Shown here: in pieces, positions 37,369 to 48,643 of the stretch
Layout of the letters: each line of letters begins with the position of its first letter
Numbering within the stretch: the stretch's first letter is position 1
Program-made: the position numbers and the translations under genes
Assembly: GCF_001429185.1 (NCBI RefSeq)
Contig: NZ_LMIW01000001.1
Span: 498,541 to 562,540 of the forward strand
Source of the DNA: Terrabacter sp. Root85
GTDB taxonomy: Bacteria; Actinomycetota; Actinomycetes; Actinomycetales; Dermatophilaceae
Length of the DNA: 64,000 bases
Direction of reading: 5' to 3'
The notes under the pieces: model-generated
What the model was told of the DNA's origin: nothing
Databases searched by the model: none
The model's input: only the letters and a program-made list of their open reading frames with translations

Positions 37369-39175
37369 TGCTCGTCCCCCGGCCGAGCTCGGACTCGACG
37401 TCGATGCGCCCGCCGTGCCTCGTCACCACGCGCTGCGCGATGCTGAGGCCGAGACCCGTGCCCGGCACCTGGAGGGTCTCCGGGTTCGTGCCGCGGAAGA
37501 ACTCAGTGAAGAGGCTCTCCTGGTCCTCGGGTGAGATGCCGAGTCCGTCGTCGATGCACTCGAGCACGACCCGGTCGCGTCGGCTCGCGACGGAGACCGC
37601 CACCTTCCCGCCGGCCGGGGTGAACTTCACCGCGTTGCTCACGAGGTTCTGCACGACCCGCTCGAGGTCGCCAGCACTGCCCCGGACGAGCGGCAGCCGC
37701 TCCTCGAGGTCGAAGGTCAGACTGACCTGCTGGGTGTCCGCGCGCGGACGGAACATGTCGACGACGTCACGTGACACCTCGCCGAGGTCGACGTCGGCCT
37801 CGGGCATGGGCCGGTCGGGGTCGCTGACCCGCGACAGCGTCAGCAGGTCGTCGACGAGGCTCTGCAGCCGCTCGGTGTTGCGCTCGATGACCCCGAGCGA
37901 CCAGTCGCCGTTGCCGTCCGGCTCCTGCCGGAGCAGCTCGACGTGCCCGACGATCGAGGCGAGGGGGTTCTTCAGCTCGTGCGACACGGTCGAGAAGAGC
38001 TGCGTCTTGCTGCGGTCGGCCTCACGCAGCTCGGCCGCGACCCGCCGCTCGACGGCATACAGCCGGGCGTTCCGGATGGCCCGCCCGAGGTCACGGCCCA
38101 TCTCGAGCGCGGCCTGCGCCTCGGCGTCGGTCCAGTCGGGGTCACCGGGCCCGCGCGTGCAGGCGATGTAGCCGAAGCAGCTCGACCCCGAACCCATCGG
38201 CGCGATGAGCAGCGAGCGCGCGGCGGCGTCGGACAGGAAGACGCGCACCTGCGCGATGTCGTCGTTGCTCCAGAGGCGCGCCGGCTCGACGTGGCCGTCG
38301 GCGCCGACGACCGCGACGACACCGGCACGCCAGCAGCGGGCGGCCATCCGACGGGCGATCGCGACGAGCGAGACGGGCGTGTGCACGCGCTCGCCGCTGC
38401 GCGCCGAGACGCTCTCACGCTCGTCGTCGTCCTCGCCCGCGAAGGCCCGCAGCCACAGGCCCGCCGACGCGAGGCCGGCCGAGATCGGCATCGCCGCGAC
38501 GTCGACGACCCGGGCGGGGTCGAGGTCCTCCTGCGCGATGCGCGCCACCGTCTGCACGGCCTCACCGAGACGGACCCGCTCGGACAGGGCGTGGCGCTGG
38601 CGGGCGGCCGAGATGGCGATGCCGGTCTGGTTGGCGAAGAGCTCGAGCACGGCCCGTTGCGTCACGTCGGGGCGACGCCCGCTGAGCGGCAGGTCGACCG
38701 AGAGGATGCCGAGCAGCTCCCCGACGGCGTCGAAGAACGGTGCGATGAGGGTGTCCTCGGGGTTCCACGCATCGGGGTCACCGGCAGGGGTCGGCGCGGT
38801 CCAGTCGGCCGACACCCAGCCCTCGGCCGACCCGTCGGGCAGCTCGCCGGCGGGGACGAAGCGCAGGCTCCCCCACCTCTCGGCCACGGCGAACTCGGCC
38901 TCGAGGACCGGACGCGGCGTCCGCCTGCCGAGCAGCTCGACGCGCGCGTCGTCGTCGCCGGCCACGGCCACGACCTCGATGTCGCCCGAGGGCACGACGA
39001 GACTGATCGCCGCCACCTTGAAGCCGACCACGTCGGCGGCGCCGTCGACGACCATGTCGAAGAGGATCGACAGGTCGTCCTGTGCGCTGACCCGGTTCAT
39101 CAGCTCAGTGAGCCGACTGAGCGCCAGCACCTCCCACACCACGCCGTCGCGCACCCTGTCCCCTGTCTGCGTCAT
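37343..39175 (-). CDS. GAF-domain sensor histidine kinase
   Basis: The 610-residue cytosolic kinase has two GAF-like sensor domains (about residues 25-190 and 210-370) and then a HisKA domain with phospho-acceptor His399 in STVSHELKNPLAS. A HATPase_c domain follows: the N box is NLVSNAVKFTPAG and the G boxes are DDGLGIS and GTGLGLSIA. No membrane helix is visible. It lies 24 bases downstream of a second kinase gene in the same direction, and no response regulator is in the window. The signal sensed is unknown. Confidence 0.88.
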   Translation of the reverse strand: MTQTGDRVRDGVVWEVLALSRLTELMNRVSAQDDLSILFDMVVDGAADVVGFKVAAISLVVPSGDIEVVAVAGDDDARVELLGRRTPRPVLEAEFAVAERWGSLRFVPAGELPDGSAEGWVSADWTAPTPAGDPDAWNPEDTLIAPFFDAVGELLGILSVDLPLSGRRPDVTQRAVLELFANQTGIAISAARQRHALSERVRLGEAVQTVARIAQEDLDPARVVDVAAMPISAGLASAGLWLRAFAGEDDDERESVSARSGERVHTPVSLVAIARRMAARCWRAGVVAVVGADGHVEPARLWSNDDIAQVRVFLSDAAARSLLIAPMGSGSSCFGYIACTRGPGDPDWTDAEAQAALEMGRDLGRAIRNARLYAVERRVAAELREADRSKTQLFSTVSHELKNPLASIVGHVELLRQEPDGNGDWSLGVIERNTERLQSLVDDLLTLSRVSDPDRPMPEADVDLGEVSRDVVDMFRPRADTQQVSLTFDLEERLPLVRGSAGDLERVVQNLVSNAVKFTPAGGKVAVSVASRRDRVVLECIDDGLGISPEDQESLFTEFFRGTNPETLQVPGTGLGLSIAQRVVTRHGGRIDVESELGRGTSITLLLPAL

Positions 39176-39199
39176 ACCCCTGGATCGTGGCCGCCGCCA

Positions 39200-41674
<2,475 letters not shown>

Positions 41675-41840
41675 GAGGGTGCCCTGTTCGGGGCCAGCGT
41701 CCCGGAGCTCGTCGGTCGACGCGCGGCGTCACGTGCAGCCTTTTCCGCTGACCTCATTGACTCATGATGTCGCAGAGACGGCGACAATCCGGCAAAAGGG
41801 ACTTTTCGCACCCCGTGTCGTCGGCCGGAGTGGCCGGTCG

Positions 41841-42260
41841 TCACCAGCCGGACTGCATCGCCGAGTGCTCGGGGGCCGGGGTCCGGGTCAGCTGGAGGAA
41901 GCCGCCGGGCATGTCGCGGCGGTCGATCGCCCGCCGGGTCATGCCCTTCGCCGCGGCGAGGGCGACGGCCTTGTCGACGAACGTCGGCTCGGTGCAGGTG
42001 AACTCGCGGCCCTTCCAGCGGATCGTGCAGCCGCCGGCGGCGCGGACGTTGCGGACCCAGTCGGTGCCTCGTCCCCACGGGAGGGCGATGATGAAGGTCG
42101 ACGGCGTGGGGATGACGGCGATGGGGGTCGCGTAGTCCTTGCCGCTCGAGCGGCCTTGGTGGCGCAGCACCGCCCAGAGCGGGAAGACGCGGTGCCCGGC
42201 GAGCCGGACGGCGACCTTGTTGAACTGCTTCGCGCTTGCGGGTGGGCCTGCCATCCCCAC
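41841..42260 (-). CDS. Nitroreductase-family deazaflavin-dependent (Ddn-like) protein
   Basis: The 139-residue protein belongs to the split-barrel flavin/deazaflavin-dependent family (DUF385). Recognisable segments are LWAVLRHQGRSSGKDYATP, STFIIALPWGRGTDWVRNVRAAGG and the C-terminal VLxLTRTP-like end (FLQLTRTPAPE). Such proteins use F420 or flavin to reduce small molecules. The GTG at 42260 has a GAGG site five bases upstream; an ATG at 42254 is an alternative. It is 75 bases downstream of the acyl-CoA dehydrogenase cluster on the same strand and might be part of it. A 166-base gap follows to the kinase gene, in which I see no further gene. Confidence 0.8.
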   Translation of the reverse strand: MGMAGPPASAKQFNKVAVRLAGHRVFPLWAVLRHQGRSSGKDYATPIAVIPTPSTFIIALPWGRGTDWVRNVRAAGGCTIRWKGREFTCTEPTFVDKAVALAAAKGMTRRAIDRRDMPGGFLQLTRTPAPEHSAMQSGW

Positions 42261-42335
42261 AGCATCCTCCCCACCGGCCCCGACGGGGCTCCTTTGGTCG
42301 AGGGCGTATGCCGCCGGGTCGGGTGCGGCCGCGCG

Positions 42336-43505
42336 TCAGCCCAGGTGCCCACGCACCGACACGTGCCCCTTGAGCAGGTTGCGCGCGATGGTGCGGCGCT
42401 GGATCTCGTCGGTGCCCTCGTAGATGCGCAGCAGGCGCAGCTCGCGGTACCACCGCTCGACGGGCAGCTCGCGGGTGTAGCCCATGCCGCCGTGCATCTG
42501 GAGCACGCGGTCGACGATCTCGTTGGCCTTGACGCCGCCGTAGAGCTTGGCCATCGACTGGGACTGGCGCGAGTCGAGGCCGCGGTCGACCTGCCAGGCG
42601 GCGGCGAGCACGAGCCAGCGCAGCGCCTCGATCTCGACGGCGGAGTCGGCGACCATCCACTGGATGGCCTGCCGCTCGGCGATGGGCTGGCCGAAGGTGA
42701 CCCGGTTGCGGGCCCACTCCATCCCCATCTCGACGAGCCGCTCGCACGAGCCGAGCGCGCGCGCGGGCAGCATGTAGCGCCCCTTGCCGATCCAGCGCAT
42801 CGCGAGGTCGAAGCCCTTGCCCTCCTCGCCGAGGATCGCGGAGTGCGGCACGCGGACGTCGTCGAAGACGAGCGCGGCCGGGCCCCACTCGCCCATCGTG
42901 TCGATGGGGGTGCTCGTCCACCCGCGGTCGCGGTCGACGAGGAAGCACGTGACGCCGCCGTCGGCGCCCTTCTCCTTGTCCGTCACGGCGAAGACCATGA
43001 CGAAGTCGGCCTCGTTGCCGCCGGTGATGAAGGTCTTCTCGCCGTTGATGACCCACTCGTCGCCCTCGCGTCGGGCACTCGTGCGGATGGCGCGGGCATC
43101 GGAACCGGCCCCGGGCTCGGTGATCGCGAAGCACGACCTCCGGGTGCCCTCGATCGTCGGGCGGAGATAGGTGTCCTGCTGCTCCTCGGTGGCCGAGAAG
43201 AGGATGTTGTCGGCCTCGCCGGCGAAGCGGAACGGCACGAACGACCGGCCGAGCTCGATCTCGATGAGCGCGGCGACGACGGCACCCTGGCCCATCCCGC
43301 CGTGACTCTCGGGTGTCTGGATGCCGAAGAAGCCGGACGAGCGGGCCTTGTCCTGAAGGGCTTTCAGCTCCTCGGCCGTGAGCCCGCGCTCGCCCCGCCG
43401 CTCCCGCTCGAGCACCTGCGGCTCCAGCGGTACGATCTCCTTGCGCACGAAGGTGCGCACCCAGTCGCGGATCTCGCGCTCCTCGGCGCTGAGGTCGAAG
43501 TCCAT
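42336..43505 (-). CDS. Acyl-CoA dehydrogenase
   Basis: The 389-residue FAD enzyme oxidises acyl-CoA to 2-enoyl-CoA. It has the three-domain ACAD layout, with CFAITEPGAGSDA and FITGGNEADFVMVFA for FAD binding, MHGGMGYTRELPVER, and the catalytic base position in RIYEGTDEIQRR. It ends NLLKG as usual. The ATG lies close to GGGACCGACG, a weak ribosome site. It is the last gene of the five-gene set starting at 47404, 75 bases after a second acyl-CoA dehydrogenase. Confidence 0.9.
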   Translation of the reverse strand: MDFDLSAEEREIRDWVRTFVRKEIVPLEPQVLERERRGERGLTAEELKALQDKARSSGFFGIQTPESHGGMGQGAVVAALIEIELGRSFVPFRFAGEADNILFSATEEQQDTYLRPTIEGTRRSCFAITEPGAGSDARAIRTSARREGDEWVINGEKTFITGGNEADFVMVFAVTDKEKGADGGVTCFLVDRDRGWTSTPIDTMGEWGPAALVFDDVRVPHSAILGEEGKGFDLAMRWIGKGRYMLPARALGSCERLVEMGMEWARNRVTFGQPIAERQAIQWMVADSAVEIEALRWLVLAAAWQVDRGLDSRQSQSMAKLYGGVKANEIVDRVLQMHGGMGYTRELPVERWYRELRLLRIYEGTDEIQRRTIARNLLKGHVSVRGHLG

Positions 43506-43580
43506 CGTCGGTCCCTTCGTCGTGCGGTCGGGTGGGTCGTGCCGTGGGGCGCCCGGCGGGCGTATGCCGTCCGGCGGGGG

Positions 43581-44801
43581 TCAGCGGGCGGCATACCTCC
43601 GCAGCTCGGCCTTGGCGAGGGCGTTCTTGTGCACCTCGTCGGGGCCGTCGGCGAAGCGCAGCGTGCGGATGCCGGCGAAGGCGGCCGCGAGCTCGGTGTC
43701 CTGGCTCAGCCCGGCGGCGCCGTGGGTCTGGATGGCCTTGTCGAGGATCCACTCGACGGTCTTGGGCGTCGCGATCTTGATCGCCTGGATCTCGGTGTGG
43801 GCGCCCTTGTTGCCGACGGTGTCCATGAGCCAGGCGGTCTTGAGCACGAGCAGGCGCAGCTGCTCGATGCGCACGCGGGACTCGGCGATCCAGTCGCGGA
43901 CGACACCCTGCTCGGCGATGGGCCGCCCGAAGGCGACGCGCTCGGAGGCGCGGCGGCACATGGCCTCGATGGCGACCTCGGCGAGGCCGATCGAGCGCAT
44001 GCAGTGGTGGATCCGGCCGGGGCCGAGGCGGGCCTGGGCGATGGCGAAACCGGTGCCCTCCTCGCCGATGAGGTTGCTCGCGGGCACGCGGACGTCCGTG
44101 AAGCGCAGCTCGGCATGGCCGCCGTGGTCGTGGTCGTCGTAGCCGAAGACCTCCATGCCGCGGACGACCTCCACGCCGGGGGTGTCGCGCGGGACGAGGA
44201 CCATCGACTGCTGGCGGTGCCGGTCGGCGTCGGGATCGGTCTTGCCCATGACGATGAGGACCTCGCACTCGGGGTTCATCGCGCCGGTGATCCACCACTT
44301 GCGGCCGTTGATGACGTAGTCGTCGCCGTCGCGCCGGATGCTCGTGGCGATGTTGGTCGCGTCGCTGCTCGCGACGTCGGGCTCGGTCATCGCGAACGCC
44401 GAGCAGATCTCGCCGCGCAGCAAGGGTTTCAGCCACCGCTCCTGCTGCTCGGCGTTGCCGAACTGGGCGAGCACCTCCATGTTGCCGGTGTCGGGGGCGG
44501 CGCAGTTGAGGACCGCGGGCGCGAGGCGGATGGAGCGGCCGGTGATCTCGGCGAGCGGGGCGTACTGGAGGTTCGTCAGGCCGGCGCCGTGCTCGCCGGG
44601 GAGGAAGACGTTCCACAGCCCGAGGTCGCGGGCCTCCTGCCGGAGGTCCTGGAGCACGGGCGCGGTACTCCACGCCCAGCGGTCGGGCATTGCCGATACC
44701 TGCTCGTCGAAGACGGGCAGCGACGGCACGATGCGCTCGTCCATGAAGCCGAGCAGCTCCTGGCGCAGCTCCTCGGTGCGGGAGTCGAATCCGAAGTCCA
44801 T
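43581..44801 (-). CDS. Acyl-CoA dehydrogenase, ACAD10/11-like
   Basis: The 406-residue protein is an acyl-CoA dehydrogenase with [15 protein letters not shown] and [18 protein letters not shown] in the FAD region and the ending [16 protein letters not shown]. The ADGPDEVH form, in place of YEGTDEIQ, is characteristic of the ACAD10/ACAD11 branch. In animals those dehydrogenases are fused to a kinase and act on 4-hydroxyacyl-CoA by way of a phosphorylated intermediate. Here the kinase is the adjacent upstream gene, two bases away, so the pair is likely a functional unit. Confidence 0.88.
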   Translation of the reverse strand: MDFGFDSRTEELRQELLGFMDERIVPSLPVFDEQVSAMPDRWAWSTAPVLQDLRQEARDLGLWNVFLPGEHGAGLTNLQYAPLAEITGRSIRLAPAVLNCAAPDTGNMEVLAQFGNAEQQERWLKPLLRGEICSAFAMTEPDVASSDATNIATSIRRDGDDYVINGRKWWITGAMNPECEVLIVMGKTDPDADRHRQQSMVLVPRDTPGVEVVRGMEVFGYDDHDHGGHAELRFTDVRVPASNLIGEEGTGFAIAQARLGPGRIHHCMRSIGLAEVAIEAMCRRASERVAFGRPIAEQGVVRDWIAESRVRIEQLRLLVLKTAWLMDTVGNKGAHTEIQAIKIATPKTVEWILDKAIQTHGAAGLSQDTELAAAFAGIRTLRFADGPDEVHKNALAKAELRRYAAR

Positions 44802-44803
44802 GG

Positions 44804-45850
44804 TCAGCTCTCCTTGACGGCGGCGAGGCCGGCGGTGACGAGGGGGACGGTGGCCTCACCGATGCGGGCGAAGCCGCTCCCGACCGTCTGGCCCTGGGTG
44901 TAGCGGTAGTGGATGCCCTCGAGGATCACCGCGAGCTTGAAGTAGGCGAGCCCTAGGTGGAACGAGAGGTGCCCGAGGTCGCGACCGCTCGCGGCGGCAT
45001 ACCGCTGGCGCAGCTCGGGACCGCTGATGAAGCCCGGCGTCCGCGAGACGTCGGAGACGGCGACGCTGTCCATCATGAGCGGGAGGGTCTGGTAGGCCTC
45101 GAGCAGGGCGACGTCGGTGAGGGGGTCACCCAGCGTCGCCATCTCCCAGTCGAGCACCGCCGAGACCTCGTCGTCGCTCGTGACGAGGAGGTTGTCGAGG
45201 CGGAAGTCGCCGTGGACGATCGTCGGGTCACCCTGTGCCGGAACGGATCCCGCGAGCCTCTCGTGCAGCTCGTCGATGCCCGGGAGGTCCCGGCTGCGGG
45301 AGGCGTCGAGCTGCTGCTTCCAGCGCCGCACCTGCCGCTCGAGGAAGCCGTCGGGGCGACCGAAGTCGCCGAGACCGACCGACCCGGGGTCGACGGCGTG
45401 CAGGGCGACGAGGGTGTCGACCATCCGCTCGCTGACCGCCCGCACCCGTGTGGCGCCGAGGGGCTGGAGCTGTGCCTCGAAGCGGTAGGGCGTGCCCTCG
45501 ACCCGCTCCATGACGTAGAAGGGCGCCCCGACGACGTCGGGGTCGTCGCACACGGCATACGTCGTGGGGACGGGGACGGCGGTGTCGCGCAGGGCGGTGA
45601 TGACGCGGTGCTCGCGCACCATGTCGTGCGCCGTGGCGAGCACGTGGCCGAGCGGCGGGCGGCGCACGATGACCGTACGGGTGCCGTCACCGACCTCGTA
45701 GGTGAGGTTGGACTTGCCGCCCGCGACGACCCTCCCGCTGAGCGGGCCCGACAGCAGGTCGGGCGCCGTGTCGTCGAGGAATCGCCGGAGCCGGTCGAGC
45801 GGCAGGCCGGGCGGGTCCCCGTCGGGGGCGGCGTCGCGGGCGTCGGTCAC
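44804..45850 (-). CDS. APH-fold phosphotransferase associated with acyl-CoA dehydrogenase
   Basis: The 348-residue kinase of the aminoglycoside-phosphotransferase fold has LSGGxSN-like [12 protein letters not shown] for nucleotide binding, the catalytic [10 protein letters not shown] (Brenner motif) and the metal motif [15 protein letters not shown]. It matches kinases paired with ACAD10/11 enzymes and resembles LvaA of the Pseudomonas levulinate pathway. It would phosphorylate the hydroxyl group of a hydroxyacyl-CoA. An antibiotic-resistance role is unlikely given the neighbours. The GTG start is one base past the end of the SDR gene. Confidence 0.86.
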   Translation of the reverse strand: MTDARDAAPDGDPPGLPLDRLRRFLDDTAPDLLSGPLSGRVVAGGKSNLTYEVGDGTRTVIVRRPPLGHVLATAHDMVREHRVITALRDTAVPVPTTYAVCDDPDVVGAPFYVMERVEGTPYRFEAQLQPLGATRVRAVSERMVDTLVALHAVDPGSVGLGDFGRPDGFLERQVRRWKQQLDASRSRDLPGIDELHERLAGSVPAQGDPTIVHGDFRLDNLLVTSDDEVSAVLDWEMATLGDPLTDVALLEAYQTLPLMMDSVAVSDVSRTPGFISGPELRQRYAAASGRDLGHLSFHLGLAYFKLAVILEGIHYRYTQGQTVGSGFARIGEATVPLVTAGLAAVKES

Positions 45851-45851
45851 G

Positions 45852-46622
45852 TCAGTCCTTCGGTCCGCCGGCGACGTAGATGACCTGGCCGGAGACGAAG
45901 CCGGCCTCGTCGCGCACGAGGAAGGAGGTCGTGGCGGCGATGTCCTCGGGCTGGCCGACGCGGGCCACCGGGATCTCCTTGGCGGCGCCCTCGAGGAACT
46001 GCTCGAAGGTGATGCCCATCCGCTCGGCCGTCTGGCGCGTCATGTCGGTGGCGATGAAGCCGGGGGCGATGGCGTTGGCCGTGACGCCGAACTTGCCGAG
46101 CTCGATGGCGAGGGTCTTCGTGAAGCCCTGGAGGCCCGCCTTGGCGGCGGAGTAGTTGGCCTGCCCGCGGTTGCCGAGCGCGGAGGTCGAGCTGAGGTTG
46201 ACGATGCGGCCGAACTTCGCGTCGATCATGTGCTTCTGCGTCGCCCGCGTCATGAGGAAGGAGCCGCGGAGGTGGACGTTCATGACGGCGTCCCAGTCGT
46301 CGGCGCTCATCTTGAAGAGCATGTTGTCGCGGATGATGCCGGCGTTGTTGACGAGCACCGTCGGGGCACCGAGCTCGGACGCGACGCGGTCGACGGCCGC
46401 CTGCACGGCCGCCTCGTCGGACACGTCGACACCCACGGCGAGACCCGTGCCACCCGCGGACTCGATCTCGGACACCACTGCAGCGCAAGCGGACTCGTCG
46501 AGGTCGAGGACGGCGACGGCATACCCGTCGGAGGCGAGGCGCTTGGCCACGGCGGCGCCGATGCCGCGCGCGGCCCCGGTGACGATGGCGGTGCGCTGGG
46601 AGGTGTTCGGCTGGTCGGTCAT
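45852..46622 (-). CDS. SDR-family oxidoreductase, FabG-like 3-oxoacyl reductase
   Basis: The 256-residue short-chain dehydrogenase has TGAARGIG for cofactor binding, VNNAGI, the catalytic Ser in NLSSTSALG, YSAAK for Tyr and Lys and the PG-motif IAPGFIATDM typical of FabG. It probably interconverts 3-hydroxyacyl and 3-oxoacyl-CoA. The ATG is taken at 46622, which overlaps the stop of the second SDR (ATGA). Its context in an acyl-CoA cluster favours catabolism over fatty-acid synthesis. Confidence 0.88.
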   Translation of the reverse strand: MTDQPNTSQRTAIVTGAARGIGAAVAKRLASDGYAVAVLDLDESACAAVVSEIESAGGTGLAVGVDVSDEAAVQAAVDRVASELGAPTVLVNNAGIIRDNMLFKMSADDWDAVMNVHLRGSFLMTRATQKHMIDAKFGRIVNLSSTSALGNRGQANYSAAKAGLQGFTKTLAIELGKFGVTANAIAPGFIATDMTRQTAERMGITFEQFLEGAAKEIPVARVGQPEDIAATTSFLVRDEAGFVSGQVIYVAGGPKD

Positions 46623-47404
46623 GCGTTCTCCTGCTGGTCGGCGGTCTGGTGGTCGAGCTTCTGCTGGAGCCGGTTCATGCCGGCGAGCCAGGCGTCGGGG
46701 TGGGCGGCGCGCTGCGCGTAGTAGCCGCTCACCTCGGGGTGCGGGAGGACGTAGAACTCGTCGCCCGCGAGCGCCCGGAACGCGGCGTCGGCAACCTCGT
46801 CGGCGGTCAGCGTCGCGTCGAGGGTGAGCAGGTCCTTGAGCGGGCCGGAGCCGTCGAGCATCCGGGTCTGCACGCCCTGGGGGCAGATCGCCTGGACGAC
46901 GATCCCGCGGTGGCGGTAGGTCGCGCTCAGCCACTCGGCGAAGGCGACGGCGCCGTGCTTGCTCACGGAGTAGGGCGCGTCGCCGAGCATCGTCAGCAGC
47001 CCGGCGGCCGAGGCGGTGACGACGAGGCGCCCGCCGCCGGCGTCGAGCCAGCGCGGCACGAGGTGCCGGGCGGCACGCACGTGGGCGAGGACGTTCGTCT
47101 CGAGGGTGCGGGTCCACTCGTCGTCCGAGGCGTCGAGACCCTTGAGGGTGCCGATCCCCGCGTTGGCGAAGAAGACGTCGACGTGCCCGAGGCGGTCGTA
47201 TGCCGTGTCGACGAGGTGCTGCACGCCGGCGTCGGCCGACGTGTCGCCCGGGACCGCGAGGGCGCCCAACTGGTCCGCGACCGCCTGGAGCTCAGCGGCG
47301 TCGAGGTCGGCGACGACGACCTGCCAGCCCTCGCGGGCCAGGCGGGTGGCGATGGCGCGGCCGATCCCCCGGGCTGCTCCGGTGACGACGGCGGTGTCGG
47401 GCAT
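46619..47404 (-). CDS. SDR-family oxidoreductase
   Basis: The 261-residue short-chain dehydrogenase contains TGAARGIGRAIA, FANAGIG, the Ser in VVTASAAGLL and the YSVSK active-site Tyr/Lys. The C-terminal part (LPHPEVSGYYAQRAAHPDAWLAGM) is typical of SDRs that accompany acyl-CoA dehydrogenases. AGGAGC precedes the ATG. It is the first gene of the cluster, behind a promoter with a TetR-type palindrome. The substrate is unknown. Confidence 0.86.
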   Translation of the reverse strand: MPDTAVVTGAARGIGRAIATRLAREGWQVVVADLDAAELQAVADQLGALAVPGDTSADAGVQHLVDTAYDRLGHVDVFFANAGIGTLKGLDASDDEWTRTLETNVLAHVRAARHLVPRWLDAGGGRLVVTASAAGLLTMLGDAPYSVSKHGAVAFAEWLSATYRHRGIVVQAICPQGVQTRMLDGSGPLKDLLTLDATLTADEVADAAFRALAGDEFYVLPHPEVSGYYAQRAAHPDAWLAGMNRLQQKLDHQTADQQENA

Positions 47405-47423
47405 GGTGCTCCTCGCGATGGAC

Positions 47424-47437
47424 TAAGCGCTTGCTTA
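47424..47437 (-). promoter_or_regulatory. TetR-type palindromic operator inside a promoter
   Basis: TAAGCGCTTGCTTA contains the perfect palindrome AAGCGCTT and outer TAAGC/GCTTA arms. On the minus strand a TTGTCG box lies upstream and the sequence TAGTCC lies 18 bases later, so the element fills the spacer of a possible promoter for the SDR/acyl-CoA dehydrogenase genes. Motifs of the form AAGCNNGCGCTT are bound by many TetR repressors; no tetR gene is in the window. Confidence 0.5.
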
Positions 47438-47520
47438 CCCTGACGACAAGAGCCCCTCCACGTCAAGTGCCGCCCCGCCCCACCCCTCGAACGTCGAGGG
47501 GGCCAGAGTTCCAGCGGTCC

Positions 47521-48531
47521 TCAGCCGGCGACGCGCTCGATGAAGGCGACCGCCCGGTCCAGTGCCTCGCGCCCGTCCGCGGTGTCGAGGTCGAACTGGA
47601 ACTCGTGCCCGAGCCGCGGCTCGTGGCCGTCGTCGAAGAGCAGGGCGTCGTGGTCGACGCCGTGCCGGTCGAGTGCCTCGACGAGCGCGACCGTGTGCGG
47701 GAGGAGAGGGTCACCGTTCCCGGCCGAGACGAAGGCCGGGGGGAACGACGACGTGACGTGCACCGGAACCGAGCCCTGACGGGTCGTCCGTTCGTCGTGG
47801 CGCCGGGTCGAGCCGAGGTAGGACCAGATGGCCGTGTCGATGAGCCAGCTGCCCAGCCGGGTCGAACCCTGCGCGAGGCTGAAGTCGTAGGCGCCGCAGA
47901 AGAGCACGAGACCCTTGAGGGACGCCGGCGGCACGTCCACCTCGATGCCGACGTCCTTCGCGTAGGCAGCGTCGCTGGCGAGCAGCGCGACCTGCGCAGC
48001 GATCTGGGCGCCGGCCGAGTCGCCGGCGAGGACGATGCGCGCCGGGTCGACGCCGAGCCGGTCGGCGTGGTCGACGAGGTGGTCGAGCGCGGCGGCGACC
48101 TGCTTGACGGGCGTGGGATAGCGCGAGCCGGGGGCGATCGAGTAGTCGACCCCGACCGTCGTGAACCCGCGGCCGGCGAGCACCCGGAGGTAGTTGGCGA
48201 CGTCGCCCTTCGACCCGGACACGAACGCACCGCCGTGCACCCAGACCACCGTGGGCAGCGGCTCGGTCCGAGGTGGCCGGAAGACGTCGAGCCGCCCGTC
48301 GGGGGAGGCGATGTCATACGCCTCGTCGACGACCTCGACGAGGTCGCCCGGGACGTGCTTCTCCAGGGCGGCGCTCGCGTGCGCGGCCCCACGGTCGAAG
48401 ACGGCCCGGATGAGCAGCGCCGACGGCCAGGGCGTGGTCCGCGCGGTCACGAGCAGCGCGCCGGCCGCGGTTGCCGTGCCCAGCGCGACCCTGCGCACGA
48501 GACCGCGAGTCCGGTCGACGATGACACTCAT
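47521..48531 (-). CDS. Alpha/beta hydrolase (HSL-type carboxylesterase)
   Basis: The 336-residue hydrolase has an N-terminal hydrophobic helix (residues 14-32), the oxyanion motif VVWVHGGAFVSG, the nucleophile serine in LAGDSAGAQIA, and a C-terminal Asp (SAGNGDPLLPH) and His (RLGHEFQF). HGGA plus GDSAG defines the hormone-sensitive-lipase-like esterases of short-chain esters. The helix may anchor it in the membrane. Its ATG lies six bases after a TAGATT -10, with only a weak ribosome site. It diverges from the DNA ligase gene. Confidence 0.85.
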   Translation of the reverse strand: MSVIVDRTRGLVRRVALGTATAAGALLVTARTTPWPSALLIRAVFDRGAAHASAALEKHVPGDLVEVVDEAYDIASPDGRLDVFRPPRTEPLPTVVWVHGGAFVSGSKGDVANYLRVLAGRGFTTVGVDYSIAPGSRYPTPVKQVAAALDHLVDHADRLGVDPARIVLAGDSAGAQIAAQVALLASDAAYAKDVGIEVDVPPASLKGLVLFCGAYDFSLAQGSTRLGSWLIDTAIWSYLGSTRRHDERTTRQGSVPVHVTSSFPPAFVSAGNGDPLLPHTVALVEALDRHGVDHDALLFDDGHEPRLGHEFQFDLDTADGREALDRAVAFIERVAG

Positions 48532-48537
48532 CCTGCG

Positions 48538-48624
48538 AATCTAGTCCGGGCACCCGCAGACCTTGGCCCCTCGACACCTGGCCACCCACAAACTGTGGCC
48601 TCTCGACGGTGGGGATGTGGGTGG
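48538..48624. promoter_or_regulatory. Divergent promoter region with direct and inverted repeats
   Basis: On the minus strand TAGATT (48538-48543) fits a -10 ending six bases before the hydrolase ATG. Two near-identical direct repeats, TGGCCCCTCGAC (48564-48575) and TGGCCTCTCGAC (48596-48607), lie 32 bases apart. CCACCCACA (48582-48590) is repeated inverted as TGTGGGTGG (48616-48624). These could be sites for a regulator serving the hydrolase or the ligase; no function is shown. Confidence 0.4.
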
Positions 48625-48643
48625 GAGCGGGCAGGATCGGGGC

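Noticed and set aside
44804..45850. Aminoglycoside resistance kinase
   Set aside because: Only the APH fold is shared; adjacency to acyl-CoA dehydrogenases and SDRs indicates acyl metabolism.
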